Shown one piece after another: positions 17,705-26,652 of a DNA stretch of 64,000 bases. Origin of the DNA: a bacterium (GTDB lineage Bacteria; SZUA-79; Acidulodesulfobacterales; Acidulodesulfobacteraceae). A program made the position numbers and the translations under genes. The DNA is taken from contig JAKASO010000004.1 in assembly GCA_021818985.1 (NCBI GenBank), forward strand, positions 34,872 to 98,871, in the 5' to 3' direction. Under the pieces are notes generated by a model that was not told the origin of the DNA, ran no database searches, and was given only the letters and a program-made list of their open reading frames with translations. Positions within the stretch are counted from its first letter, which is position 1. The number at the start of each line of letters is the position of its first letter.

Positions 17705-18835
17705 TTATTGTTTTAAATTCAGATAATGGTTTATATTATAAGTTTGTTTCTTTATAGTTCTGGCAAATAATATTTTGCCGTTCTTTGTTGAAATAAAATA
17801 CAGATAAACGGTTTTTTTTGGATGGAGCGCGGCATTAATAGCTTGAAGATTGGGATTTGAAATAGGGGTGGGGGGCAGCCCCGCGTTTAAATAGGTATTG
17901 TATGGGGATTTGATCTTCAGATATGAAGGTTTCATTGAGTCCGGGAATTTATACGTGCGCCAACGACTGTCCCTGCCGGCGCTTTGTTTTTCATTATCTT
18001 TATTATTTTGGCTATTATTATTTTTGATGTATTTGTTACGATTATTCGTTCCATTGAAGTATTTATCGTATAAGGTCAAATCTTTGCCATATATAGCCGT
18101 AGGGTCGCTATCCAACGCCATATTAATCTTTAGCCTGTTTTTAAAAACAGCAGAAACGGTCCTCATGTCTTTTTCTCCGTGCGCTTCTTTAATTATCAAA
18201 GAAGCGATTATTATGTCTTTATACTTTAGGTTTAAAGCGGCGGTTTTTGATTTGAACCCGTTATACATCTCTTTTATAATGCTTTTTGGGCGGGAATCTA
18301 TCTTAAATATATATGTATTTGGATATAAAAAACCTTCGATACTTTTTTTGTTTACTCCAATGCTTAAAAGAAAATCCTTGTTGAAGCATGTTTTTATAAA
18401 TGCTTTTTCTTTTACTATATGGTTTTTGTTTAATATTTTTGCCATCTGAAAGATATTTGTGCCGGGCGGAATTGTAACTCTGGCGGTTGCAATATTGCCG
18501 TTTACAAATTTGTAATATAAGGCGGCGGGGGATTCCGACGGGGAAAGATAGTAATCTCCTGCTTCTATATATCTGGAGTAGCCGCTTATAAAACCTATAA
18601 AATAAAAAAGATAAAAATTGCCGATTGCCTTTTTTTTGTATAGCTTATAGGCGATTGTTTCTAATGAATCGCCTTTTTTTATTTTAAATAATATATGTTT
18701 TTTATTATATTTAAAGGATTGGGGAAGAAATGCATAAGCGGCTAAATATATTATAATTAGCAGCGGTATAAGATATTTTAGCGCAGAGATGATCTTTTTG
18801 ACATTTTTTGGGAGCTGATAATTAAAATAACACAT
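17705..18835 (-). CDS. mltG: endolytic murein transglycosylase MltG (YceG-like)
   Basis: 376 residues with an N-terminal membrane anchor (about 18-38, LIPLLIIIYLAAYAFLP). A LysM-like segment follows (FKIKKGDSLETIAYKLYKKK). The YceG core has RVTIPPGTNIFQMAKIL, GFLYPNTYIF and the catalytic-glutamate region SLIIKEAHGEKD, then NRLKINMALDSDPTAIYG and AGLPPTPISNPNLQAI. Family members cleave nascent glycan strands and set their length. A low-complexity Asn-rich insert (NNRNKYIKNNNSQNN) lies before the last motif. The gene starts 4 bp after ruvX. Confidence 0.93.
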   Translation of the reverse strand: MCYFNYQLPKNVKKIISALKYLIPLLIIIYLAAYAFLPQSFKYNKKHILFKIKKGDSLETIAYKLYKKKAIGNFYLFYFIGFISGYSRYIEAGDYYLSPSESPAALYYKFVNGNIATARVTIPPGTNIFQMAKILNKNHIVKEKAFIKTCFNKDFLLSIGVNKKSIEGFLYPNTYIFKIDSRPKSIIKEMYNGFKSKTAALNLKYKDIIIASLIIKEAHGEKDMRTVSAVFKNRLKINMALDSDPTAIYGKDLTLYDKYFNGTNNRNKYIKNNNSQNNKDNEKQSAGRDSRWRTYKFPDSMKPSYLKIKSPYNTYLNAGLPPTPISNPNLQAINAALHPKKTVYLYFISTKNGKILFARTIKKQTYNINHYLNLKQ

Positions 18836-18839
18836 AGAA

Positions 18840-19274
18840 TTAATTTTTGCTGTTCAGATAGGATTGCAGTATAAGCGAAGCTGCGACTGAGTCTATGATC
18901 TCTTTCCTTTTTTTTCTTTTAATATTATTTTTTATGAGGCTTTTTTGTGCCTGAGAGGTTGAAAATCTTTCATCGAAAGTAATTACCACAGTATCTTTTA
19001 CGGCGCCGTTTTTAATTGCCGAATTAAGTTCGGAGGTAAATTCGTTTACTTTGATAGAAAGCGCGGTTGGCTGTCCCCGTAAGCCGATCGGCATTCCAAT
19101 AATAATGACGCCTATATTTTCTTTAGATATTATAGCGTTTAGCTCTTCAAAAATGCTTTGCATACCGGTATTAGGCAGGTATTTGTAAGGAAAGGCTATG
19201 GTAGCGGTATCATCGCTGATAGCCAGCCCTATTCTTCGTAGTCCATAATCAATACAGAGTACTTTTTCATTCAT
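18840..19274 (-). CDS. ruvX: putative pre-16S rRNA nuclease / Holliday junction resolvase-like YqgF
   Basis: 144 residues, the normal YqgF length. RNase H-fold motifs are seen: CIDYGLRRIGLAISDD at the N-terminus (first catalytic Asp), VIIIGMPIGLRGQPT and FDERFSTSQAQKSL. The E. coli homologue matures the 5' end of 16S rRNA. The mltG-ruvX adjacency is common in bacteria. It lies 33 bp downstream of bioB on the same strand. Confidence 0.93.
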   Translation of the reverse strand: MNEKVLCIDYGLRRIGLAISDDTATIAFPYKYLPNTGMQSIFEELNAIISKENIGVIIIGMPIGLRGQPTALSIKVNEFTSELNSAIKNGAVKDTVVITFDERFSTSQAQKSLIKNNIKRKKRKEIIDSVAASLILQSYLNSKN

Positions 19275-19307
19275 CGAAAAATTAAAAAAATTAACTATGA
19301 AAATTAA

Positions 19308-20303
19308 CTATGAAGCCTCCAGCTCCATGTCTTTAATAAGTTCAATGTCGAGCATCGGATCTCTTCCCGAAGTTATAAGATAATTTCCAAGTAGCAGCCC
19401 GTTTGCCCCCGCTATTAAAGTTAACGGCTGAAGCTGGCGGAGATTCCGTTCTCTGCCGCCTTGGGCAAGTATGTTCTTTGCCGGATTTATAAAACGAAAA
19501 ATAGCAAGTGTTTTAAGGCACTCCATAGGGGTAAGCTCTTTTTTATTTTCTAAAGGGGTGCCTGGTATCGGATTTAAAAAGTTTACGGGAATGTTGTTTA
19601 CATCAAGGTCTCTAATCTGTTTAGCCATTTTAATCCGGTCTAACCGCGATTCGCCCATTCCTATTATAACTCCGCAGCATACGCTAAGTTCAGCTCTTTT
19701 GGCTTCGAGCACCGTCCGGATATTGTCATCATACGAATGGGTAGAGCATATTTGAGGGAAGAAATCCCTGCTTGTTTCAATGTTATGGTGAAATATTTCA
19801 AGGCCGTTTTCTTTTAAAAAAGATAACTCTTTAAATTTCATAATCCCTAAAGACGCACAGGGGCGGATATTAACCTCGTCCCTGATTCTTTTAAGTGCTT
19901 TTGCAATAGTTTCGAGTTCTTTTTTACCTGTTACGGAAGTTCCGCTTGTTACAATAGAAAATTCGTTTGCGCCGTTCTTTTTTGCAATTTCTGCGGCTTT
20001 TACAAGTTCGTCCGAAGAACAAAGATCGTTGATTTTCTTATTTTTTTTAAGGACTCTTGAAGATTGGCCGCAAAAAGCGCAGTCTTCAGCGCATATACCG
20101 GTTTTTGCGCTGACTATTGAACAGAAATTTATCCTTTTTCCGGTCCATTTTTCTTTTAATTCTAAGGCAATGGAAAAAAGTTCCATCAAAGATGATCCTT
20201 CTGTTTCAAAAACAGATAAAAGAAGATCGTCGGGTATGTCTTTATCTGCTTTGATGAATATCCTAAGTTTATGTGCTAATTTATTAGAACCATGTCTTTT
20301 CAT
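19308..20303 (-). CDS. bioB: biotin synthase
   Basis: Radical-SAM enzyme that inserts sulfur into dethiobiotin; 331 residues. The CxxxCxxC cluster motif is CAEDCAFC (Cys 71, 75 and 78). Further BioB features are GANEFSIVTSGT, HNIETSRDFFPQICSTHSYDDNI, GVIIGMGES and NFLNPIPGTPL. It is separated from bioC and bioF by about 6 kb, and no bioA or bioD is in the window. No recognisable BirA-type operator was found in the short upstream spacer. Confidence 0.97.
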   Translation of the reverse strand: MKRHGSNKLAHKLRIFIKADKDIPDDLLLSVFETEGSSLMELFSIALELKEKWTGKRINFCSIVSAKTGICAEDCAFCGQSSRVLKKNKKINDLCSSDELVKAAEIAKKNGANEFSIVTSGTSVTGKKELETIAKALKRIRDEVNIRPCASLGIMKFKELSFLKENGLEIFHHNIETSRDFFPQICSTHSYDDNIRTVLEAKRAELSVCCGVIIGMGESRLDRIKMAKQIRDLDVNNIPVNFLNPIPGTPLENKKELTPMECLKTLAIFRFINPAKNILAQGGRERNLRQLQPLTLIAGANGLLLGNYLITSGRDPMLDIELIKDMELEAS

Positions 20304-20375
20304 AAACCCATTGTAATATATTATTAAATATATTATTAATATGACATAATTACTATGGCATAATTATTTTAAAGA

Positions 20376-21260
20376 TCAATAACCCTCTTTTGCCAGCGAA
20401 ACAAAATATTTTTTTGCATTTTCAGAAAGTTTGGATGGGATTTCGACCTGAATTACGACTATTTCATCACCTGCTATTTTTGTGACAATATCCACTGCCC
20501 CCTTTTTAGGGATGCGAAATTTAGTTCCATTTTGAGTGCCGGCAGGTATTGTAAGCATAATACTGCCGTCTATTGTCGGAACCTCGACCTTTGAACCGAG
20601 AATGGCTTCAGTTAATTTAATTTTTTTATTGACGTAAATATCGTTGCCTTTTCTTTCATAAACGACATCGTTTACTATCGCTATTTCAATATAAAGATCT
20701 CCCCTTGGTCCATTATTTATTCCGGGAGCTCCTTTTTCGGCAATCCTGATCTTTCCGCCATTTGTTATACCGGCAGGTATCTTAACTTTTATTTTTTCAC
20801 CGTTTATGTCTATGATTGTAGTAGTGCCCTTGACGCTCTGTATTACTGAAATGTTTAAAATAGAGCTTAAGTCTGCGCCTTTTTGGGGGCCTTTTTGCCT
20901 TGAAGACCTGCTGAAGAGATCGGAAAATATGTCTTCAAAGTTAAACCCGCCTCCGGTGTAATTAAACCCAGAGGCTCCGCTTGTGCCGTAATAATAATCC
21001 TGTTCCTGACCTTGCGGCTGCCAGCCTTTCTTAAAATTAAAGTAATTACTTCCCAGTTCATCATATTCCCTGCGTTTTTTCTCATCTTTAAGCACGTCAT
21101 ATGCCTCCTGAAGTTCTTTAAATTTTGTTTCGGCGGCTTTATTATTGGGGTTAACATCGGGATGATACTTTCTTGCTAATTTTCTGTATGCTTTTTTAAT
21201 TTCTTCCGGGGCTGCTTTTTTATCTACGCCAAGGATTTTATAGTAGTCTTTATCTTCCAT
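20376..21260 (-). CDS. cbpA: DnaJ-like co-chaperone of CbpA type
   Basis: 294 residues. An N-terminal J domain carries the HPD motif at residues 33-35 ([10 protein letters not shown]). A Gly/Phe/Tyr-rich linker follows (about 75-120), then two C-terminal beta-sandwich domains for client binding ([39 protein letters not shown]). The zinc-finger of canonical DnaJ is missing, so this is a type B J-protein. It would stimulate DnaK, which is not encoded here. Confidence 0.92.
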   Translation of the reverse strand: MEDKDYYKILGVDKKAAPEEIKKAYRKLARKYHPDVNPNNKAAETKFKELQEAYDVLKDEKKRREYDELGSNYFNFKKGWQPQGQEQDYYYGTSGASGFNYTGGGFNFEDIFSDLFSRSSRQKGPQKGADLSSILNISVIQSVKGTTTIIDINGEKIKVKIPAGITNGGKIRIAEKGAPGINNGPRGDLYIEIAIVNDVVYERKGNDIYVNKKIKLTEAILGSKVEVPTIDGSIMLTIPAGTQNGTKFRIPKKGAVDIVTKIAGDEIVVIQVEIPSKLSENAKKYFVSLAKEGY

Positions 21261-21468
21261 ATAATTATATTTATAATCGCTTATTTATATTAATATTTTA
21301 TTATTTAATAGTTTTAAAATCAAGGATTATCTGTATTATGAGCAGCTAAAACAGTTTAAAACTATACATTCCCCACCTCTTAGGCGTGAATGAGGCTAAA
21401 GTTTTCTTGGTGATTTTTGGCCGGTTATCAATGACGTTTTTTATGTTATAATAAAAATAAGGATAAAT
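21261..21468. other. intergenic region between divergent cbpA and DUF2784 genes
   Basis: No gene seen. A -10 TATAAT (21447-21452) lies just ahead of the plus-strand gene, implying a very short leader containing AAGGAT as ribosome binding site. No convincing -35 is paired with it. CCCCACCTCTTAGGCGTGAA at about 21371 vaguely recalls IS200/IS605 ends, but there is no element around it. Confidence 0.4.
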
Positions 21469-21891
21469 ATGAGCGATAACATTATATATGCCGACTTTGC
21501 TTCTATCGTGTCAGTCTTTCATACCGCATATACCCTTTTTATAATAATCGGGTTTATTCTTATCTGGGCGGGTTATTTTGCTAAATGGAAATGGGTCAGG
21601 AATTATGTATTCAGGCTTATTCATCTTGCAATGATGGGATTTGTCGGTTTTGAAGCTGTTTTCAATATCGAATGTCCGCTAACATGGGCAGAATACAGGC
21701 TTTTAACCCTTGCAAGGATAAAACACGGAAGTATGCCTTTTATAGCCGGATTTGTTGACAAAGTTCTTTTTTATAACTTTCCGGTATGGCTGTTTAACCT
21801 GATCTACTTCAGCTTTACGATTTTACTTATTGCAACATGGTTCATCGTAAGACCGGAAAAGACAGGCGGTAAAAAAACCGGTAATCCATAA
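21469..21891 (+). CDS. DUF2784 family small membrane protein
   Basis: 140 residues with four predicted transmembrane helices. The pattern HTAYTLFIIIGFILIWAG, LIHLAMMGFVGFEA and CPLTWAEYRL, then a C-terminal hydrophobic pair, matches what I know of DUF2784 proteins, including the conserved CPLT/E motif. Function is unknown. It is monocistronic with its own -10 element close to the start. Confidence 0.75.
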   Translation: MSDNIIYADFASIVSVFHTAYTLFIIIGFILIWAGYFAKWKWVRNYVFRLIHLAMMGFVGFEAVFNIECPLTWAEYRLLTLARIKHGSMPFIAGFVDKVLFYNFPVWLFNLIYFSFTILLIATWFIVRPEKTGGKKTGNP

Positions 21892-22000
21892 CTATCACAT
21901 GGCAAAGCCCTGACAAACCTTATGAAAGCAGCTTAAAAAATCAGTCGAATGTTTGCAATTAATTTGAAAATTAAAAAGTTAAATTATTTAAGATAGAAGC

Positions 22001-24412
22001 TTAGAAAATTTGATTTAAACCTATATAAAATCTTGGTCCGTATTCGCTGCTTACCCCACTACCAAATGCTTTAGCCGCATATACGCTTATCATTTCGGGG
22101 TAAATCCCGAAGAAATACATTTTGAAGTGAAGCCCCACCCCTGCAAAACTATAAAGCGGTCCTTTATTTATGAGGGATGAGACCGTATTTCCAATTTTAC
22201 CCGCCCCGCCAATTATGTCTCCGGTTACGGCGGTAATATCCATTAAATTATCAAAAAGATCTATATTTAGCCCTCTTATAATATTTCGTCTATAATCAAC
22301 CTCGCCTATTAATGTGTCGTTAGCTACAAACGGAATGTTTGCGGGAATCCCCATAATGCCGTTTATACCGCCGAGATCGTAATCGAGTCCCGTGGGAACC
22401 GTATTAGACGATAAAACGCCGAGCCCTCTTAATGCAATTATATTGTTCGCATTTATGGGAATATTTTTTGTATATTCTATAAGAGTTTGTGTAAATGAAA
22501 ACGGTGAAAAAAAATTGGAATTAGCGATATTAAAATTTATGTTAAAAGAAGAGCCGTATAAGGGGTTGATATTGTAATCTTGCGAATTAAAACGGTAGCC
22601 CGCTGTTAATTCCGCTAATCTTTGGGCACTGGAGTATAAAAAGGAATTTCCCGGCGCTGCAGGTTTTGTTTCAATAATGCTTATATCGCCATAAACCGTT
22701 TGCTTGTATTTTTGTAAAATCGGGAAAAACCGGCCTATCGTATGGGCAAAACCGAAACTCACACCCCTATTATAATAATTTTGAAATAAACTTAACATGA
22801 AACTATTTCTGTAGCTGTATTTTTTGGTCATGATTAAATTCAAATACCAGCTTATCCTGCCGCTGTTGGGGCTGAAATTCCCTCCGATACTGCTCAAAAA
22901 AATATTCCAGCTGTTCTTTGTCTTTTTTAATTTTATAAATTTTCTTTCGATCTTTTCATATTCATGTTCGCTTAGGCTGTTGTTGTAATAATATACGCTA
23001 TTTTTCAGCCTGTGAAGCCTTTTATAACGAGTAAAATATACATAATATAAAGGGAATTTCGGATAATGTTCGACAGTGTTTACCCCCTTTATAAAATTAA
23101 ATTTTTTTATAATCGCTTTAACGTTGGGATTTTTTTTTGAATATTTAGCTAAAAAGGTCTTAAATTCGCTATAAGACGATCTTCTTATTTTTTGAGAGTA
23201 TAAAGGATTGCAATAAAAAGATGGATCATTTTTTATTTTTTTATTATCGGAAATATTAAGGTATATCAATCCCCTTAAGACATTGAATTTCTGATAGATG
23301 TAGAAATACGGAAAAACATTGCCGAACCTCTTGGCGATTAAAAGCGTATCTGTAAATAAAGGCGGTTTGAGCCACAAGCTTCTTCGTAAATGAACATACA
23401 CGAAAGTTATATGTTTAAGCCTCATTTTGTAATATTTGCTCAGTAAAACCGCTATGCCGTCCAATTTTTCATTGCGGTAAGATTTTACGGAATTTGAAAA
23501 AATTACTGGAGATGCTGGAGATGAAGACGGATCGTAAAAATTTATTGATATGTTTTTATACACGGTTTTTTGCTTAATAAAAGACGGCGCTAAAACTAAA
23601 GACAGGAAATTTGTAGATTTTTCGGAGACAATCCTGTGTTTATAAATCTTGCCGTTAAAAATACCTTCATAGCCGTTTTTTATCCTGATATTGATATTGA
23701 ATAAGGTATTAACCGGCGGGTTTGCGTTTTTGTTTATCGCTGCATACGGATAAAACGGGGCGTTTAAAACCATCTCTTTTTTAAAGCCGCCAAAATTGCC
23801 GAATGCAGCAGGAACTAAAGTTGTAAAACTGACATGAATAAAATATGTTAGTTTTAACCTGTTTATCTTGCCGGGACCGTCAAACTTTGCCTGTTTGCCG
23901 TGTTTGAGCGGAATTATACCAATGGAGATGGATAGTTTTTTTATTTTTATAAAACCTCTGTTGAAATTATACGGATAAACTTGATGGAAATTATAATCCC
24001 TCATCATAAGAGGTTCTTCCGAAAATTTATTTGGATATAACATTAAATAAATATGGTCTTTTAATTTTAAATAAATAGGGGCTGAACGGCGGCGCCCGCT
24101 TCTTTGAGATTTTGTTCTAAATTTTCTGCGCGTTTCCGTTAGTTTATTTTTATTCACGGTAAATGTAAGCTCAATGGTTTCATTTCCTTTTATAAGCTTT
24201 AGAAACGGGTTAATTACGGCATTTAATATAATTTTTTCATGGAAATGATTATTAAACCGTTGTGTAATTTTAGTGGATTTAGTGGTAACCGGGAAAGGAT
24301 AGGCCTTGTTCGCAAAAATCGCGGACAAAAGCAGGGATATATATATAAAATGTATAAGAAAAAAAAACGGGGGAAACCGGTTTATTTTGCCAATTTTATT
24401 AATCGCTTGCAT
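22001..24412 (-). CDS. large outer-membrane protein with Omp85-like C-terminal barrel and unidentified N-terminal domain
   Basis: 803 residues with a signal peptide (about 13-42, FFFLIHFIYISLLLSAIF). The C-terminal 300 or so residues look like an outer-membrane beta-barrel: alternating strands, GLDYDLGGINGIMGIP and DTLIGEVDYRRNIIRGLNID (reminiscent of BamA/Omp85 barrel motifs), and a terminal Phe. The N-terminal half is rich in Lys, Tyr and Asn with a very basic patch (RSGRRRSAP). Its spacing of segments faintly recalls M1-peptidase domains, but no HExxH is present. No function is assigned. Confidence 0.6.
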   Translation of the reverse strand: MQAINKIGKINRFPPFFFLIHFIYISLLLSAIFANKAYPFPVTTKSTKITQRFNNHFHEKIILNAVINPFLKLIKGNETIELTFTVNKNKLTETRRKFRTKSQRSGRRRSAPIYLKLKDHIYLMLYPNKFSEEPLMMRDYNFHQVYPYNFNRGFIKIKKLSISIGIIPLKHGKQAKFDGPGKINRLKLTYFIHVSFTTLVPAAFGNFGGFKKEMVLNAPFYPYAAINKNANPPVNTLFNINIRIKNGYEGIFNGKIYKHRIVSEKSTNFLSLVLAPSFIKQKTVYKNISINFYDPSSSPASPVIFSNSVKSYRNEKLDGIAVLLSKYYKMRLKHITFVYVHLRRSLWLKPPLFTDTLLIAKRFGNVFPYFYIYQKFNVLRGLIYLNISDNKKIKNDPSFYCNPLYSQKIRRSSYSEFKTFLAKYSKKNPNVKAIIKKFNFIKGVNTVEHYPKFPLYYVYFTRYKRLHRLKNSVYYYNNSLSEHEYEKIERKFIKLKKTKNSWNIFLSSIGGNFSPNSGRISWYLNLIMTKKYSYRNSFMLSLFQNYYNRGVSFGFAHTIGRFFPILQKYKQTVYGDISIIETKPAAPGNSFLYSSAQRLAELTAGYRFNSQDYNINPLYGSSFNINFNIANSNFFSPFSFTQTLIEYTKNIPINANNIIALRGLGVLSSNTVPTGLDYDLGGINGIMGIPANIPFVANDTLIGEVDYRRNIIRGLNIDLFDNLMDITAVTGDIIGGAGKIGNTVSSLINKGPLYSFAGVGLHFKMYFFGIYPEMISVYAAKAFGSGVSSEYGPRFYIGLNQIF

Positions 24413-24505
24413 ATCAAATGAAAATTTATATAATATATAATAATAGAATTATAATAATATAATAATACCCCAAAAAAAGAAAAAAAGTAGTTTTTGGCGC
24501 TAAAG

Positions 24506-24991
24506 ATGAATCATACTGGTTTTAAGACAGGGGAAATTTCCGGCGTAGTTTTTGCTAATATCACTAAATATGTTGATGAAAGGGGCTGGCTTGCCGAACT
24601 TTATAGGACTGACGAGCTTGAAGAACAGGTTTTTCCCAAAATGGCTTATGTTTCCCAGACAAAGCCCGGCATTCAAAGAGGTCCTCATGAACATGCGAGC
24701 CAGACGGACTATTTTTGTTTTTTAGGTCCATCCAATTTTAAAATAATTTTATGGGATAATAGAAAAGATTCCCGGACATATCTTAATAAAATGGTTTTTT
24801 TCTTTGGGCAGGACAGGCCGTCTTCTCTTCTTGTGCCGCCGGGAGTCGTGCACGCCTATAAAAATATAGGAGTCTCTAATGGCATAATGATCAATGCCGC
24901 AAATTTTCTCTATGCCGGATATAAGAAAAAAGAGCATGTAGATGAAATAAGATACGAAGACGATCCGCAAACGCCGTTTATTTTTGATTAA
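24506..24991 (+). CDS. dTDP-4-dehydrorhamnose 3,5-epimerase-like cupin protein
   Basis: About 161 residues of RmlC-type cupin. Visible features are VDERGWLAELYRTDE near the N-terminus, QTKPGIQRGPHEHASQTDYF (family His region) and PSSLLVPPGVVHAYKNIG. RmlC relatives epimerise dTDP-sugars for surface polysaccharides. No other rhamnose-pathway gene is nearby, so the substrate is uncertain. The ATG at 24506 is chosen; a TTG at 24494 is also in frame, and neither has a strong ribosome binding site. Confidence 0.8.
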   Translation: MNHTGFKTGEISGVVFANITKYVDERGWLAELYRTDELEEQVFPKMAYVSQTKPGIQRGPHEHASQTDYFCFLGPSNFKIILWDNRKDSRTYLNKMVFFFGQDRPSSLLVPPGVVHAYKNIGVSNGIMINAANFLYAGYKKKEHVDEIRYEDDPQTPFIFD

Positions 24992-25089
24992 TTATTTCTG
25001 GATCTCTAAGCCTCGCCTGTTTGATTATTTGATTGTATCTTTATAATATTTTATTAAGATGCCGTGAAAGTTCGCAGTTTTGCCGAAAA

Positions 25090-25479
25090 ATGAAACTTGA
25101 ACATGCAGCCGTAAAAACAAACGATCTGAACGCCTCCGTTAATTTTTGGACGAAAATATTAGGTCTTTCCGTTAAGGAAAAAAGGTATATAAAAGCCCAT
25201 GAAACAACGCTTGTTTTTTTAAAAGATAACGATACAGGCTTTGAGCTTGAGTTGATATACGATGAAAGATCATGCAAAAAGTCGCAGAATTTAGACTCTG
25301 CCTTTGCCCACTTTGCATTTTTAACCGACGATATTAACAGGGATTTCAGCAGAATGAAAAAAAACGGGGTTGTTTTTAAAAGGGAGCCTTTTTATTCTCT
25401 TGATAAAAGTATGAAATTAGCTTTTTTAACGGATCCAAACGGGATAACAATAGAAATTATCCAGTATTTGAATATTTAA
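25090..25479 (+). CDS. VOC/glyoxalase-family protein
   Basis: About 129 residues. Metal-site positions of the glyoxalase I fold can be picked out: His in KLEHAAVKTNDL, Glu in GFELELIYDE, His in FAHFAFLTDDI and Glu in GITIEIIQY. This fits lactoylglutathione-lyase-like or related VOC enzymes. The frame is open upstream to a TTG at 25033, but the fold begins at the ATG 25090. It is followed by a strong intrinsic terminator. Confidence 0.85.
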   Translation: MKLEHAAVKTNDLNASVNFWTKILGLSVKEKRYIKAHETTLVFLKDNDTGFELELIYDERSCKKSQNLDSAFAHFAFLTDDINRDFSRMKKNGVVFKREPFYSLDKSMKLAFLTDPNGITIEIIQYLNI

Positions 25480-25508
25480 AGCGGGTTTTTTGCGCCTTTA
25501 AGGTAAAT

Positions 25509-25569
25509 ATAAGCGCCTTCTGCCGCCGCTATTTAAATTGACAAAATACCAGAGGCGCTTATTTTTTTT
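25509..25569 (+). terminator. intrinsic terminator after the VOC gene
   Basis: A 10-bp stem (ATAAGCGCCT 25509-25518 with AGGCGCTTAT 25553-25562) with a 34-nt loop is followed by a run of Ts to 25569 on the plus strand. It also separates the VOC gene from the convergent small peptide gene. Confidence 0.75.
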
Positions 25570-25586
25570 ACGCGCAACCTGCGCGT
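25570..25586 (-). promoter_or_regulatory. SECIS-like hairpin downstream of the peptide's UGA
   Basis: A perfect 7-bp stem, ACGCGCA/TGCGCGT, encloses the loop GGT. The apical GCAGGUUGC resembles the fdhF SECIS tip of E. coli as I recall it (GCAGGUCUGC). On the transcribed strand the hairpin is followed by eight As rather than Us, so it does not look like a terminator. No bulged U is seen in the stem. Confidence 0.5.
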
Positions 25587-25587
25587 C

Positions 25588-25707
25588 TCATTTGCATGAT
25601 TTTCAGGAATAGCAGGAATCCTTTATGCCGTAACTTTCCATCAGTACGATGTTGAATTCTTCTGCCGGAATTTCCCGAAATAATGGTGCTTCGTACCTGT
25701 TTTTCAT
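25588..25707 (-). CDS. candidate selenocysteine-containing short peptide (RiPP-precursor-like)
   Basis: ATG 25705-25707 opens a 34-codon frame ending in UGA (25603-25605). Reading that UGA as Sec adds Lys-Ser-Cys-Lys before a second UGA (25588-25590), for 39 residues. The peptide starts MKNRYEAPLFREIPAEEF, a charged leader with Tyr-x-x-Pro, and ends CYSUKSCK, i.e. C-x2-U-x2-C. A strong ribosome binding site (AGGGGGTGG) lies about 8 bp upstream. A hairpin (25570-25586) with loop GGU starts 24 nt past the UGA, as in bacterial SECIS elements. selA and a Sec-type selD in the window show Sec decoding. No modifying enzyme is adjacent. If UGA is only a stop, the product has 34 residues. Confidence 0.6.
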
Positions 25708-26013
25708 TAATTAACCACCCCCTTTTTGATTTTTGGAAAGCAAACTGCATTTCACTTATATACCGCTTTCTTTATATTAATTTATCACAATAAATTTTTT
25801 TTTTCAATATAATCTGTAAAAAAGTTATTGATTTTTTCTAAAATAATGATATATATAATTAGGTAATACAAATAATGTTTAAAATTGTCGGTGGGAAGCC
25901 CCTCTTCTTCAAATAAGGAATGAAAAAAAGTATTATGTTTATGTAATTTTTATTAATGTAGGCAGTAAATTTTTGAAGTTAATTAATTTTAATCTTAATG
26001 AGGAGTAAGACCA
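25708..26013. other. AT-rich region between the divergent peptide gene and pal
   Basis: No further gene seen. It should hold promoters for both sides. For the minus strand, TTGAAA and TAAATT spaced 17 bp lie in the region of plus 25780-25810. For pal, a TATAAT-like element near 25855 is plausible without a clear -35. The pal leader would then be about 150 nt. Confidence 0.35.
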
Positions 26014-26562
26014 ATGAACAAAAAAACAAAAATTGGGTTGTCAATGTTGGCACTAACGGTCGGTATTTCTGCCATTCTTTCCGGATGTGCCCCGAAAGTT
26101 GCAAAAGTTTCGTCAAGCGCATTACCTCCGGCTCCAAAACCGAAAGTAGTCGTTCAAAAACCTGTATCGAAAAGAATTTCTGCTTATTTAAAAAAGTATC
26201 CATGGCTTGCGTCTTACAGCATTCAATCAAATGCCAATAATATCCATTTTGCATTTGATAAATCCATTCTTACGCCGCTTGATAAGATGATTCTTAAGAA
26301 AGATGCAATCTACTTAAGATATCGCAGGCATGTCGTTATTCAAATTCAAGGTAACTGCGATAGAAGAGGTTCCGAGGCTTACAACATGGCTCTCGGTTGG
26401 AGAAGAGCTAACGCCGCCAAGGCATATCTCAAAGATTTAGGTATTAGTGGGATGAGGCTTAAAACTATCAGCTATGGAAAAGAAAGACCTCTATGCTCTG
26501 CCCATACAAGAATTTGTTATGCAATTAACAGAAGGGATCACTTTGTCCCAGTTTCTAGATAA
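26014..26562 (+). CDS. pal: Pal/OmpA-family peptidoglycan-associated lipoprotein
   Basis: 182 residues. The signal peptide ends in the lipobox ILSGC (lipidated Cys at about residue 25), followed by a Pro/Lys-rich linker and an OmpA-like domain. That domain shows IHFAFDKSILTPLDK, IQIQGNCDRRGSEAYNMALGWRRANAAKAYL and ISYGKERPLC, the peptidoglycan-binding pattern of Pal. It would tether the outer membrane to the wall. The usual tolB neighbour is absent. Ribosome binding site GAGGAG lies close to the ATG. Confidence 0.9.
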   Translation: MNKKTKIGLSMLALTVGISAILSGCAPKVAKVSSSALPPAPKPKVVVQKPVSKRISAYLKKYPWLASYSIQSNANNIHFAFDKSILTPLDKMILKKDAIYLRYRRHVVIQIQGNCDRRGSEAYNMALGWRRANAAKAYLKDLGISGMRLKTISYGKERPLCSAHTRICYAINRRDHFVPVSR

Positions 26563-26652
26563 CATCAAGGTAACGAATACAAGGTAACGAATAATAATTA
26601 AGTCCAGACGATAATCACCTGACAATAATTATCCAATTATCGTCAATACCTA

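Noticed and set aside
20304..20375. BirA-type operator before bioB
   Set aside because: The spacer is AT-rich with no TTGTAAACC-like arms in inverted arrangement.
21361..21420. CCCCACCTCTTAGGCGTGAA-type sequence resembling an IS200/IS605 end
   Set aside because: No transposase, second end or clean hairpin was found; the similarity is too short.
25568..25750. A 60-codon minus-strand frame overlapping the small peptide gene
   Set aside because: Its frame differs from the one with the strong ribosome binding site; it has no convincing start signal and its composition (basic, low-order) looks random.
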